This document shows positions 35,801-47,800 of a stretch of 64,000 nucleotides of DNA, piece after piece. The position numbers and the translations under genes are program-made. Every line of letters begins with the position of its first letter. The stretch's first letter is position 1. The notes beneath the pieces were generated by a model. That model did not search any database, was not told where the DNA came from, and was given only the letters and a program-made list of their open reading frames with translations. Source of the DNA: Ciona intestinalis (lineage: Eukaryota; Chordata; Ascidiacea; Phlebobranchia; Cionidae); assembly GCF_000224145.3 (NCBI RefSeq), contig NW_004190472.2:62001-126000 (forward strand). The letters are read 5' to 3'.

Positions 35801-36339
35801 GCAGCATCAAGACTTGTGTCTCGTATCCTCTGCTTTAGAGGCATACGCACTATATAATAAGTGCACGCCACTGGACTTGCTGTAAATTAATGTGTAATAT
35901 TTTACAGGCGAGAAGTCGGCAAGAGCTTAAAGGACAGACACAACAACAAGAGCAAGGAGAAGAGGAGGAAGGAGAAGAAGAGGACGGAGAAGAGGGAGAA
36001 GGAGGATATATGTCCGAGGAAGACATGATGCTGCTGAATGATCTCGTATCTCAGGAAAGTGAAATCCAAATGAGTCCTGAAAACCAGAAGCGAGTTTTAG
36101 AGATGGCCAAGTTTCATGGTTTGGATAAACAGAAACATATGGAAGTCCATGAAGATGAGGAAGAAGGGAAGTCCTCGGAAGAAAATCAATCAATGCAGCA
36201 GCAGGAGAAGAAGATTGCGATGTGGAAGTATTTGTGCAAGAAGGATGCCAACTGTCTCAGTGATTATTTGGAGTTATTCCTGAAACAACAAATCAAGCTA
36301 AAGGGTGCAGCTACCAGAGATATGTATGCCATCATATAA
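29873..36339 (+). CDS. Secreted or ER tandem 2OG-Fe(II) oxygenase-type protein
   Basis: Exons: 29873-30037, 30424-30692, 30976-31360, 32930-33037, 33468-33669, 34294-34443, 34768-35020, 35287-35428 and 35908-36339. Phases are consistent, giving 701 residues when one copy of the duplicated exon 2-3 block is used. MLVKTVCCLLVCGLNILNVE is a signal peptide. Domain 1 (about 56-270) has H166-S-D168 in LVHSDTP, but the places of the distal His and the 2OG-binding Arg hold Tyr231 (QYITRPP) and Gln244. Domain 2 (about 310-490) is intact: H400-L-D402 (FHLDTSH), H463 in NFPHSARPP and R476 in GPRYTFAVKM. A Glu-rich acidic segment and a helical tail ending RDMYAII follow. The fold and HxD...H...R set are those of prolyl or lysyl hydroxylase-like dioxygenases; substrate unknown. 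No KDEL-type tail is seen, so the final location is uncertain. Confidence 0.85.
31532..31656. other. Assembly gap (125 N)
   Basis: Run of N between the two near-identical copies of the oxygenase exon 2-3 block. Confidence 1.
31657..32370 (+). other. Second copy of oxygenase exon 2 (partial) and exon 3
   Basis: Bases 31657-31746 repeat the end of exon 2 (from the ATRIGHIL stretch), and 31986-32370 repeat exon 3 of the oxygenase gene, 1010 bp downstream of the first copy. Only a few bases differ in exon 3, for example PAP versus PPP after HSDT, while the intron between them differs by indels (239 versus 283 bp). A 125-base N gap sits directly before this copy. Two alleles placed in series is the likeliest cause. 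A true tandem duplication would give a protein with domain 1 doubled, but its exon 2 would be cut. Confidence 0.8.
32765..32880 (-). mobile_element. SINE tail unit, reverse orientation
   Basis: GTGTGGCCGGAAAACCACAGTC, ATCACGGGTGTTCTG, CTACAAGTTACCACGTATG. About 50 bp before oxygenase exon 4. Confidence 0.75.
35500..35600 (+). mobile_element. SINE tail unit
   Basis: CACCCACTAAGTTACATACG, ATAGAACACCCGTGTTATAACG, CCTGCGAGGGTAAAGC, in the last intron of the oxygenase gene. Confidence 0.75.
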
Positions 36340-36374
36340 AGAACGAACTAAACAGATGAATCGCTTAATTGTAA

Positions 36375-36572
36375 TATAGTAGGGTGGGGGAAGATGGGAC
36401 ACCTTTTCGTTTAGTTTTCTCTTTCCATTTGGTTGTAAACAAAGAACATTCAAAGGATTATAAAACCGTATCCCCACGACTTCCACAGACCGTTGTTAAT
36501 TCTTTAAAACACGATCAGGCTATTTGGATATTATGTATTAAAGGTGTCCCATCTTTCCCCACCCTACTATAT
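36375..36572. mobile_element. MITE, TAGTAGGGTGG family, near-intact
   Basis: TATAGTAGGGTGGGGGAAG to CCCCACCCTACTATAT, starting 36 bp after the oxygenase stop, so it may lie in the 3' UTR. Confidence 0.92.
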
Positions 36573-36925
36573 GTTGTTGCAACGGTATAGTCGTTATTTT
36601 TTAATTGGCCGCTTATTTCTAACTTTTGGAACGCAATAGTTGATGGTTGCCATTTGAGATTCATAAGTGCCTTAGCTATGCCTAAAAGTTGTGCTGTAAT
36701 TAGTTTGTATGTGTTGTCGTATATGCCATAAGAGATTAAACTTTTCACACAGCGTTATTGTAGTCTGCTGCGGAAACACTTAAGCCGGAGTCCGTATGGT
36801 TATAAGCTGTTCAACAGCGGTTGTCTACGTGATTAAACACACGACTGCGCAAGACTACCCCGCCTGCTTTTCTACAAACGTGGTATGCCAAACGTACACA
36901 GTTGTATGTTTTACACTGGTATTAG

Positions 36926-37196
36926 TAAGTAAGTTGGGACACCGTTTTTTCATTCTGTTCTCTCGTTTCATTTGGTAGTAAACAAGAAAATATTTAAAAG
37001 TTATGAAGTAGGTTGAGGAAAGATGGGACACGTTTAGCACATACTATCCGAATATCCTGATCGTGTTTTAAACAGTTAACAACGGTCTATAGAAGACGTG
37101 AAGATGCGGTTTTATCATTCTTTGAATGTTCTTCGTTTACTATCAATGGTACGAGAAACTGGAATAAAAAGATGTCCCATATTTCCCAAGCCTACT
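36926..37196. mobile_element. Two MITE pieces in tandem
   Basis: A truncated copy (GTTGGGACACCG ... AACAAGAAAATATTTAAAAG) followed by a nearly full copy in the opposite orientation (AGTAGGTTGAGGAAAGATG to AGCCTACTATTAAT). Confidence 0.75.
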
Positions 37197-37377
37197 ATTA
37201 ATAGAGTGGGCCGTGATAGTGCCACGATACTTCTGTGAACCGAATTCATGCGTTTCTATTTGCAAGTTTGAGGATATGCGTACAAAATTTAACCAGATAC
37301 ACATTAAATATTCATATTGAATTTTGTTGCACGGTTTGATTATACCATATCAGACCGTTACGCATAAACATATACGC

Positions 37378-37523
37378 ATAAAGGTGGCTGTACACAGTAT
37401 CCGGCAAGCGAATTCGCCTGCGAAATCGTATGCAAACCCATTACCGAGTTCCGCATGCGGCAGCGAAATCCGGACAAAACAGACAAAATGGACGAATTCC
37501 AGATACTGTGTACAGCCACCTTA
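37378..37523. mobile_element. Foldback MITE with TIR AAGGTGGCTGTACACAGTATC
   Basis: Arms AAGGTGGCTGTACACAGTATC and GATACTGTGTACAGCCACCTT enclose CCGGCAAGCGAATTCGCC ... GGCAGCGAAATCCGG. A second copy lies at 63678-63858. Confidence 0.88.
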
Positions 37524-38826
37524 AGTGTATTTTTTGTTTCGCCTTACGAACAGGCGGCGTATTTTGTGAATTCGGCAACCTTAAACACCAGAGTCGAAAA
37601 TGGTCGACAAGAAACACGCCAGGATTTGTGTTCTAGTATGTTTTAATAGAATAATTATGGTAGCTTGTGTTACGATAAACGAAAATGGTGATTTTATGTG
37701 AACTGCGAAACAAAAACACAAGAAATACAAATAAATTTATGTACATAAAACGTAAACGACTGTCCGTTTTTAGGCAACTTGCATTGGTTAGCGTAAAACA
37801 GTCCCATTTTCACCGTACCTGTGTTAACAGTGATAACTTGCGTGTTTTTTTGTGTTAATGCCAACCCCCAGTGCCCGTTACGGCTCCACCATGCTTGTAA
37901 AATTAATGTGAAAAAGAAAGTTGAAATTCTGCCAAATTCGGCGGCCGAGTTCTTATACTGAGCGTAATCTTATAACAAAAAAAAATCGAAGAAAAAATAC
38001 GAAAATACGTTCTTCCGTACATTACCATAAACACTTTTTATAGACTGTACAAAACCGATTTTGAAAAGTACATATAAAAAAGCAGCCATTAGGTACCGAT
38101 ATCCAAACGAAGTAACGTTCTTGGTTTTAAAACCGCAACAATCATTTTACGATGTATCAAATATAACATCTCTTATTCCATTCACATACAAATATCTCAA
38201 ACATCTACAAACGCCGTAAAAAAGTAATGAAATAAATCAAAAGATGCCGTTTCAAAACAAGGGGCAGTCGGTACAAGTTAGTACCCAAAAACAAAACGAA
38301 ACAAAAACAAGTTATCTTTAAACGTGGTTACGCATTAAACAAAGCTACCTCAATGAAATGGCAAATAACGGATATCGTGTTTTAAGGCAAGACTTCGTGT
38401 ACAAAGAAAAGAAAATACCAAATAAATACTCTCGCGTTAGTGTGAACTAATAATCTAATAACAGACCACAAACTCTTGCACCGTCTTCAGAAAAAATGCG
38501 CTTCAGACGACAGAGTGGTGACGTCACGGAAGGATTAGATCATCATGACGTCATCGTCCTACGTCATCGGCAAAGATTGAGTGCAGGAGAGCTTACGAAG
38601 ATTCTGTTACATGGGATCGAAAAATTAAATACAAAATACATCTTAATGTTAGAAAATGAGTAAAAAAATTGTAGTTAAAAAAGTCATAAATCATAATATC
38701 CGTGAACTACAGCTAGACACCCATGCGATAACAACTGTAACGGAGTGTTAGTAGGTCATTCCACAATAACAAAACAAGAAACGAAAACAATCAGAAATTT
38801 TAGCAATGTGCGGGCAAGCAATGAAA

Positions 38827-41800
38827 TTAAACGACGTTAAATGAAAAGTTATGTGGACTCGTGGGTTGGGGTTCTTCATATTCATAATCAGCTTCTTCCG
38901 ATTGTTCGGTTTCTTTCTCGTTAGTTTGTGCTTTGTCGGATATCGCTGGTTCTTGAGAGGCGGGCGCTGGTGCAACTGGTTTCTGTGATTCTGGTGCAGT
39001 TGGTTCCTGGGTGGGTTCTGCCGCAGCTGGTTTCTGAGTTGGCTCTGGTGCAGCTGGTTCTGTAGCTACTGGTGCAGCTGGTTCTTGGGTTGGCTCTGGT
39101 GCAGCTGGTTCTTGGGTTGGTTCTGGTGCAGCTGGTTCCTGGGTTGGTTCTGGTGCAGCTGGTTCTTGGGTGGGTTCTGGTGCAGCTGGTTCTTCTGCTA
39201 CTGGTGCAGCTGGTTCCTGGGTGGGTTCTGGTGCAGCTGGTTCTTGGGTGGGTTCTGGTGCAGCTGGTTCCTGGGTTGGTTCTGGTACAGCTGGTTCCTG
39301 GGTTGGTTCTGGTGCAGCTGGTTCTTCTGCAACTGGTTCTTCTGCTACTGGTACAGCTGGTTCATGGGTGGGTTCTGGTGCAACTGGTTCTTCTGCTACT
39401 GGTGCAACTGTTCCTGGGTTGGTTCTGGTACAGCTGGTTCCTGGGTTGGTTCTGGTACAGCTGGTTCCTGGGTTGGTTCTGGTACAACTGTTCTTCTGCT
39501 ACTGGTGCAGCTGGTTCTTGGGTTGGTTCTGGTGCAGCTGGTTCTTCTGCTACTGGTACAGCTGGTTCATGGGTGGGTTCTGGTGCAACTGGTTCTTCTG
39601 CTACTGGTGCAGCTGGTTCCTGGGTTGGTTCTTCTGCAACTGGTTCTTCTGCTACTGGTACAGCTGGTTCATGGGTGGGTTCTGCTGCAACTGGTTCTTC
39701 TGCTACTGGTACAGCTGGTTCATGGGTGGGTTCTGGTGCAACTGGTTCTTCTGCTACTGGTACAGCTGGTTCCTGGGTTGGTTCTGGTACAGCTGGTTCC
39801 TGGGTTGGTTCTGGTACAGCTGGTTCCTGGGTTGGTTCTGGTACAACTGGTTCTTCTGCTACTGGTGCAGCTGGTTCTTGGGTTGGTTCTGGTGCAGCTG
39901 GTTTTTCTGCTACTGGTNNNNNNNNNNNNNNNNNNNNNNNNNNNNNNNNNNNNNNNNNNNNNNNNNNNNNNNNNNNNNNNNNNNNNNNNNNNNNNNNNNN
40001 NNNNNNNNNNNNNNNNNNNNNNNNNNNNNNNNNNNNNNNNNNCAGAAGAAGCCAAGCCAACCGAAGAACCAGAATCACAAGAAGCTGAAACTCCAGCAGC
40101 TGCTGAAGATATACCTGAACCTGAAGTAGAATCTCCACCAGCAGCAGCCGGTAAGTTTGGAATTCGTAATATAGTACTGTGGGGTAAGATAGAGACCGAT
40201 TGTGCACAATAGTCGTATATTTTCTAATTGTATTTTAACAATTAACAAAGTCGTGGTGCTATGGTTTTATAATTCGGTAAATATTCGGTGTTTACTCCCA
40301 AATGAGACGATAGACGAGATTGAAAACCTGAACAATATTACCCCAACCTACTATTAATTACAATCAGCGGTAATTACAATTTTTCGAGTTGTTTTGTAGT
40401 CCAACAGCTTGTTCCACCAGCATCTAATAATACAAGCTGCAACTATAAGAAAAATCAGACAGAGTTAGTTGTTTTGTCGTCATTCGGGCACAACGTCACG
40501 AATCATATGCGCATGTGTAAACCACTGAACCAAGAAGTTCGCATTATATTCAATTCCTAATTCTATCAAGAAACCCGAATAGGGGGACGGTATTAAACAC
40601 AAAGCCTCGGCCTAGTTTAAAAGGAAGGCCTCTATCATTGTGGGTACGAGGCGTGTATTTATCGATTATACTTCCATTTCCTCAGCGCTGTGATTAAATT
40701 CCACCGGTCCGGAAACGTCCTTAAAATCACACCGTTTTGAGATTGGTCGTGATATCGAACATATCTCAAATTAATGCGGGACACTTTTTCATGTCACAGT
40801 TAAAAAACGTGCGCTTAACAGCAAGAGCAAAATAAGCACATAATTCGTACACGCTGAAAGTGCCTTCTATTTTTATCACCCGGGCGACTTTTCTTTTAAA
40901 GCTTTCGTGTATCAAATATTTTAAATTCCGAAGTTCTCCCGCCACAAGGTATGCCTTTACGTTCTTTAAGTGGGAGGCTTCTTCTCCTATAAAACATCAT
41001 AGTTTATCATGCTCGCGTACATCGTGTGTATCTTCTTACCTACNNNNNNNNNNNNNNNNNNNNNNNNNNNNNNNNNNNNNNNNNNNNNNNNNNNNNNNNN
41101 NNNNNNNNNNNNNNNNNNNNNNNNNNNNNNNNNNNNNNNNNNNNNNNNNNNNNNNNNNNNNNNNNNNNNNNNNNNNNNNNNNNNNNNNNNNNNNNNNNNN
41201 NNNNNNNNNNNNNNNNNNNNNNNNNNNNNNNNNNNNNNNNNNNNNNNNNNNNNNNNNNNNNNNNNNNNNNNNNNNNNNNNNNNNNNNNNNNNNNNNNNNN
41301 NNNNNNNNNNNNNNNNNNNNNNNNNNNNNNNNNNNNNNNNNNNNNNNNNNNNNNNNNNNNNNNNNNNNNNNNNNNNNNNNNNNNNNNNNNNNNNNNNNNN
41401 NNNNNNNNNNNNNNNNNNNNNNNNNNNNNNNNNNNNNNNNNNNNNNNNNNNNNNNNNNNNNNNNNNNNNNNNNNNNNNNNNNNNNNNNNNNNNNNNNNNN
41501 NNNNNNNNNNNNNNNNNNNNNNNNNNNNNNNNNNNNNNNNNNNNNNNNNNNNNNNNNNNNNNNNNNNNNNNNNNNNNNNNNNNNNNNNNNNNNNNNNNNN
41601 NNNNNNNNNNNNNNNNNNNNNNNNNNCGACCTAATACATTTTCAATATTTTCCTATAAGTAACAAAATGGTTAATAAAATTCGAGCACAAAAGAAGCAAT
41701 GACTTTGCTCGGTCGTAAAGTCAGTTATTTCCTCGTATTTTATCATTTACAAGACAATTTCTCGTCAAACGCAGCGAAATAGCAACAATTTAGGTCAGCG

Positions 41801-44800
41801 TTGCAAGAGCTAACAAAAGAAACAAAGTATGTTTTGTGCGCGGTAATAAAAATCTAAAACTGGTCTGGAATGTAGCTTTAAATAGCCCGGAGACATGCGG
41901 CGAGCTTCGCAACTGTAAATGAGGCTAAACGACTTTGGATCGGATGTTTTGTGAGGAAATAGCGGTCATTGTCAACGTTTTGGGTAAAACACTCTTTAAA
42001 ATGGTTTTCATTTAGTGCGGAACGATTACACTTTGTGAAAATATTAAACTTGACTTCGTGAATGTTAGATTTAAACGTATAACGGTATAATGTGAAGTTT
42101 AGTACATAATATCTAAATATTCTGACCAAACAACGTTCATGGGAATCGTGACCATACTGTTTTATAATTCTTTAAATGTTCATTGTTTATCATTACATGG
42201 GACGAAAAAATACAACGAAAAGTTGTCCCATCTTCCCCCGCCCTACTATATAAATGTCGTCTGTGTAAACTTTTTACATGAAAATCACTAACAGTTCGAA
42301 ATGGTCTGGAATTAAAACACTAAGCTTTGGTAAACGGTTTTAATTTGAGTAAGTTTGGATCAAAGGTTGCGACACCTTCAAAAGTTAGGGTATGAACACT
42401 TTGTTATTATAAAGCCTGCCCCGTTGTTTAACTATAAAGCACTATACAAGCGCTTAAAACAACGCTAAGTGTGGACATTGTTTAGCTTGGAGGAGCGAAA
42501 TGCGGTTAACAGATTGTCCATTAAAAACAAGAACAATTTTATCAAGTTTTATAGTAGAGTGGGGGAAGATGGGACACCTTTTCAATCTATTTTCTCTTCC
42601 AATTTGGTAGTAAACAAACATTCAACGATTTTTTTTATAAAACTTTATCCTCATGGCTCCCATAGACCGTTCTTAATTGTTTAAAACACAATCAGGATAT
42701 TTAGTTATTATGTGTCAAAAGTGTCCCATCTTCCCCCACCCTACTATATACCTATTAATTATTGGCGCACTAAAAATGGAATGAAATTGTAAAAGCTAGT
42801 TTAGCAATGTTTGTATGTTTTTATCAAAACGATATCTGAACGATTTTTGTTGAGATTGTCCATTGAAAACAAGAGCCTCATATTACGAAATAGATTTTAT
42901 TTATTATTAGTTATTACAGCGCCAAAACTCATTAGTTATTGCAGCGCCAAAACTCATTAGTTATTGCAGCGCCAAAAATAAAATTACAGGCCCAAAATAG
43001 CAGTTGTTATTCAATAATAAAATGTTTGTATGTTTTACTTACTGTTGTCGCGCCAAAAATAAAGTTGTAAAACCCACTATAACAATGTTATTCATTAAAA
43101 ACGGTTTGGGTTTTACAGACTCTGATAAGAAACCACATAATTTCGGTTTGTTGAAATATAAACGTCAATTTTGGCAACCGTTCATTGCTTGCTGCTATCT
43201 GCTGTTTACGCCCTGTTTAAAAGCCGCTTAGCGCTTTTAAGACTCCCCGGGGTCTCCAGGAATGTGCAGCACTTAGCTAAGAAGTAAGCAAGCAGGGCAA
43301 AGTTCTTTATAATGCCTTTGCTTATCTGTGGCAAAACCGACAACACAGAAACGTTGTTATCAGTGCGGACAACGAGTTATAAACAGCCGCGATCATTTGA
43401 AACATCAAAAGAATAACGAGCAGCAAGACTACAGATAATTAACCCATATTAACTAATTGGCAATAATTTTTAACCCAAAATGTTATATAGTAGGGTGGGG
43501 GGAAATGAAACACATTTTATTCTATTTTCAGAGTAGTGGTAAAGAACACGAACTATGAAACTGTATTCTCAAGACTCCCATAGACGGTTGTTAAATGTTT
43601 AAAACTTGATCAAAATATTTGGATAATATGTGATAAAGGTGCCCCATCTTTCCCCACCATCCTATACCTACTTAACATAATTTCATTTTTTTGTTAAACA
43701 AAATGCTCCTGATTAACGCTAAAATTATAAAGGCAAGTGCACTGTTCTATACAAAGGGTTTTAAATACTTGGCCGTTAGTTGGTGCTATAGGGCAAACAT
43801 AGACCGAGCTATGTATCCTAGTAGGTAAGAAGATACACACGATGTACGCGAGCATGATAAACTATGATGTTTTATAGGAGAAGAAGCCTCCCACTTAAAG
43901 AACGTAAAGGCATACCTTGTGGCGGGAGAACTTCGGAATTTAAAATATTTGATACACGAAAGCTTTAAAAGAAAAGTCGCCCGGGTGATAAAAATAGAAG
44001 GCACTTTCAGCGTGTACGAATTATGTGCTTATTTTGCTCTTGCTGTTAAGCGCACGTTTTTTAACTGTGACATGAAAAAGTGTCCCGCATTAATTTGAGA
44101 TATGTTCGATATCACGACCAATCTCAAAACGGTGTGATTTTAAGGACGTTTCCGGACCGGTGGAATTTAATCACAGCGCTGAGGAAATGGAAGTATAATC
44201 GATAAATACACGCCTCGTACCCACAATGATAGAGGCCTTCCTTTTAAACTAGGCCGAGGCTTTGTGTTTAATACCGTCCCCCTATTCGGGTTTCTTGATA
44301 GAATTAGGAATTGAATATAATGCGAACTTCTTGGTTCAGTGGTTTACACATGCGCATATGATTCGTGACGTTGTGCCCGAATGACGACAAAACAACTAAC
44401 TCTGTCTGATTTTTCTTATAGTTGCAGCTTGTATTATTAGATGCTGGTGGAACAAGCTGTTGGCCTACAAAACAACTCGAAAAATTGTAATTACCGCTGA
44501 TTGTAATTAATAGTAGGTTGGGGTAATATTGTTCAGGTTTTCAATCTCGTTTATCGTCTCATTTGGTAGTAAACACCGAATATTTACCGAATTATAAAAC
44601 CATAGCACCAAGACTTTAAAAATAGCGTTGTTAATTGTTAAAATACAATTAGAAAATATACGGAATGATGTGCACCATCGGTCTCTATCTTACCCCACAG
44701 TGTTATATTACGAATTCCAAACTTACCGGCTGCTGCTGGTGGAGATTCTACTTCAGGTTCAGGTTTATCTTCAGCAGCTGCTGGAGTTTCAGCTTCTTGT

Positions 44801-47800
44801 GATTCTGGTTCTTCGGTTGGCTTGGCTTCTTCTGCTGGAGCATCATCCTGGAAGAAAAAAGAGTAAATAGATGAAACTTGATTTATCCTCGCGTTGACAA
44901 AGCAAAGACGATTGTTGTAACACGGATGTTCTATTTCATGGGTTGCGAATATAAAATTAATCCCATTAACACGTTCAAATTTCTATTATTTTTTCATATA
45001 CATTACGGCGTGCTTAGGAAATCGTTAATTAGCGTTTGGCTGGCATTCAAATCACCAAATCCACACATTAAAAGCTCTTTGCACTTCAATAGTGCTATAC
45101 TTGATATAAAGCTATCATGTGCAACGCTTTGAAGCTTACTCGTCAATTTCACGCCCCCACGAGAATAACATTCAAATTACAACCCGTGTCGCATTCCATT
45201 GTATTCGCATGGGAGGCTATCGTATTTTCCAAAGTTAAACACCATACAAACAGAGCTACATTTCTTATATCGCAATGTCTACAATCGAAACGTTTCTGGT
45301 ATAGTGGGGTGGGGGAAGATGGGACACCTTTTCATTTTATTTTCTCGTCCCATTTGGTAGTTAACAAAAGACCATTTAAAGAATTATAATACTGTATCCT
45401 CAGGTAGTATTTAATCACGATCAGGATATTTGGATATTATGTGCTAAAAGGTATTCTGTCTTCTCCCACCCTACTATATATATACCAAGGATATGAAATA
45501 AGCGACTCCCGAATTAAACTGTGTAGTCCTAAATCCCAGGTAGTAGACTAGGACATCACCCATATAGAATATAATTGACTTTTATTTGTAAAATCTGCAG
45601 TTCAATGTATTGGATTTTTGACGGGTTGTAAAAATTCGATTTTTGACAGGTTATAAAATAGGCAGGTGATGTTTGGGTGTTCATGTAAAACGGAGTACAC
45701 AGAGATAGTACTTTTTTATACTTACAGTAGCAGCTGCTGGTGTTTCTTCCTCTTTTGCAGCATCGTCCTCTTTCTCTTCCGGCTCTTCCTATTAAATAGA
45801 TTAACTTTAATACATATAGTACTGGGATAAGGAGGGACATCTTTAGCACGCAATTTTCTAAAAATCCTGATCGTGTTTTGATCAATTAACAACGGCCTAT
45901 GGGAGTCGTGAGGATACGGATTTCTAATTTTTCGGATGTTCTTTGTTTACTTCTAAATGGGACGAGACCATCCCTCTCCTCCCTACTATATGTCCCAAAA
46001 ATATAGTACAATAAACGAAAAAGATCCTCCGCTTGAAATATACACTGAAGCGTGTGTTTCATAAGAAGGAATGAAGCGTGAAACCGACAATACCGCGTAC
46101 GCTATGTGTACATGTTGTGCAATGACTACAACGGTTATTGAACCGTAGCACCGCTCAAAGTTGGAAAACCACGGCATTGTGTTGTGTAGATGGCCCATGG
46201 GGTGCTTACCGAACCAAAACTATAGTTGTTTCTACACTACAACTTAATACAACTCTTCAACGAGGTTTGAAAAGTTTGTGTTTGTAGTTATTGGTTTCAA
46301 CAAGCCAAAACTTTGGCATAGAACTGTGGGGTAAGTTGGATACCGTTAACACACATTTTCTAAACGTGTTTTAACAACCAGCAACGCCCTTTCGGAGTTG
46401 CAAGGATACATACGGTTATATAATATACTGCCAAATGACAAGACAAAAGAGAGTGAAAACGTGTACCATCTTACCCCGACCTATTATATCAACAGAACAC
46501 ATTATAATTGTCATTATATGGGCGAACTATGTCCATACTTTAACGGTGGTTTAGGAGATAAAACAACTCTCGCTTACGAAAACAAAATATACATGGTCGC
46601 GTCATATTCATGTTTTGTACACGAGTCAGCATATCCTTTGTATACAAACGGCTTCCCTATTTTTCACTATGACGTAACAAACCCTAAGAGAGGGTTGTAT
46701 GACGTCATGGAGTAAACTGAAACCATGGTATTCAGGAGTTCAAGAATTCTCGGAATTTTTGTGACAAACCATGCACAGCGACGACAGTTAGAACTTTTTA
46801 AAAAGAAACTGAGATTGTGGCTTCGTTTGGGTGTAACGGGTTGTCTTAGGGTTTGTTTAAATGTATGATCTGTAAAAAGCAAGTAAACGGTAGTTGTTTC
46901 AATGTTTGATCTTTTAAAGACAGTTGTTTAAATGTATTTTAGATCCCAAAAGTCGGTTGTATCCTTGGAAGAAAGCGAAAAGCGTCAAGTCATTGATAGG
47001 CTATGTGACTTGAAGCACAGAACGCGATCTTCTGCCAAGCGTTTGTGACGTCATAATGGGAAGTGTGGATGATAATTATAACCACGTGCGGAAAACTAAA
47101 TGCGAGCCAAGGCGGCGATAAGATAAGAGTTAAAAAGCTGACTTCAAAAAGGAGTGAGTACGTCAGAATTAGGCAGGCAAAGTGATGCCAGATTTTTTCT
47201 GAAATTGAATGGCAACACTGACGTCCAAACCTCTTTTAGTTTGAGTAATATTTTGGACGATCAAGCTAAATCGTAGTGTGAATAAATGAATAAAGTATAT
47301 ATAGGTGAATGGGAAGAAAGCGAAACCTGGAGGGAACACATGCTGAAAGACACAGGCCAGACCTAGATGGTCGACAGGACCACTTCAGAACTTTACAAAT
47401 GACTGATAGGTTTAAAGGGGCGTTTTAAATGGCCAGTAAAGAAAGGGGTGGTGATTGCTCAGCGGGAAGTTAAAGCGAGAGGAACGGGAAAAAACTAAAA
47501 GCGAGAATGCTTTTTCTGGTAGTATAATATCTATAGTAGTCGAATTACTATATTGTCAGCGACGATTTTTATTCCAAATAAATAAATATTCAAAATATCT
47601 ATTTAACATCCAAAAAACAAACCAATGTACTAAGTAGTTGTTTAAAAGTTAGACTTAAATAGTTTCATGTGTTGAAAATTTTCAAACTTTTATTTAAATT
47701 CCATGGTTAAAAAGATACCTCTTCACCCTTGAAGTAATTAGAAGCAGCAAACAACCTAACGTAGCCGTTTGACTCAATGAGGCGAGTCAAACTTCCTACG

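Larger units (their letters stand above)
36340..38826. other. Intergenic, between convergent oxygenase and scaffold genes
   Basis: Two or three MITEs and one foldback MITE. The rest (37640-38820) is AT-rich with no convincing open frame. It contains a CRE-like cluster of TGACGTCA motifs at 38518-38555 (GTGACGTCACGG, CATGACGTCATCG, TACGTCATCG). Confidence 0.5.

Noticed and set aside
39072..40212. Plus-strand open frames of Gly/Ser/Trp/Val-rich repeats
   Set aside because: Antisense shadows of the minus-strand Pro/Glu/Ala minisatellite, partly spanning N.
46398..46715. Open frame of 105 codons with [20 protein letters not shown]
   Set aside because: Begins inside a MITE and has no recognisable domain; inside a long intron of the scaffold gene. 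Chance open frame is likelier.
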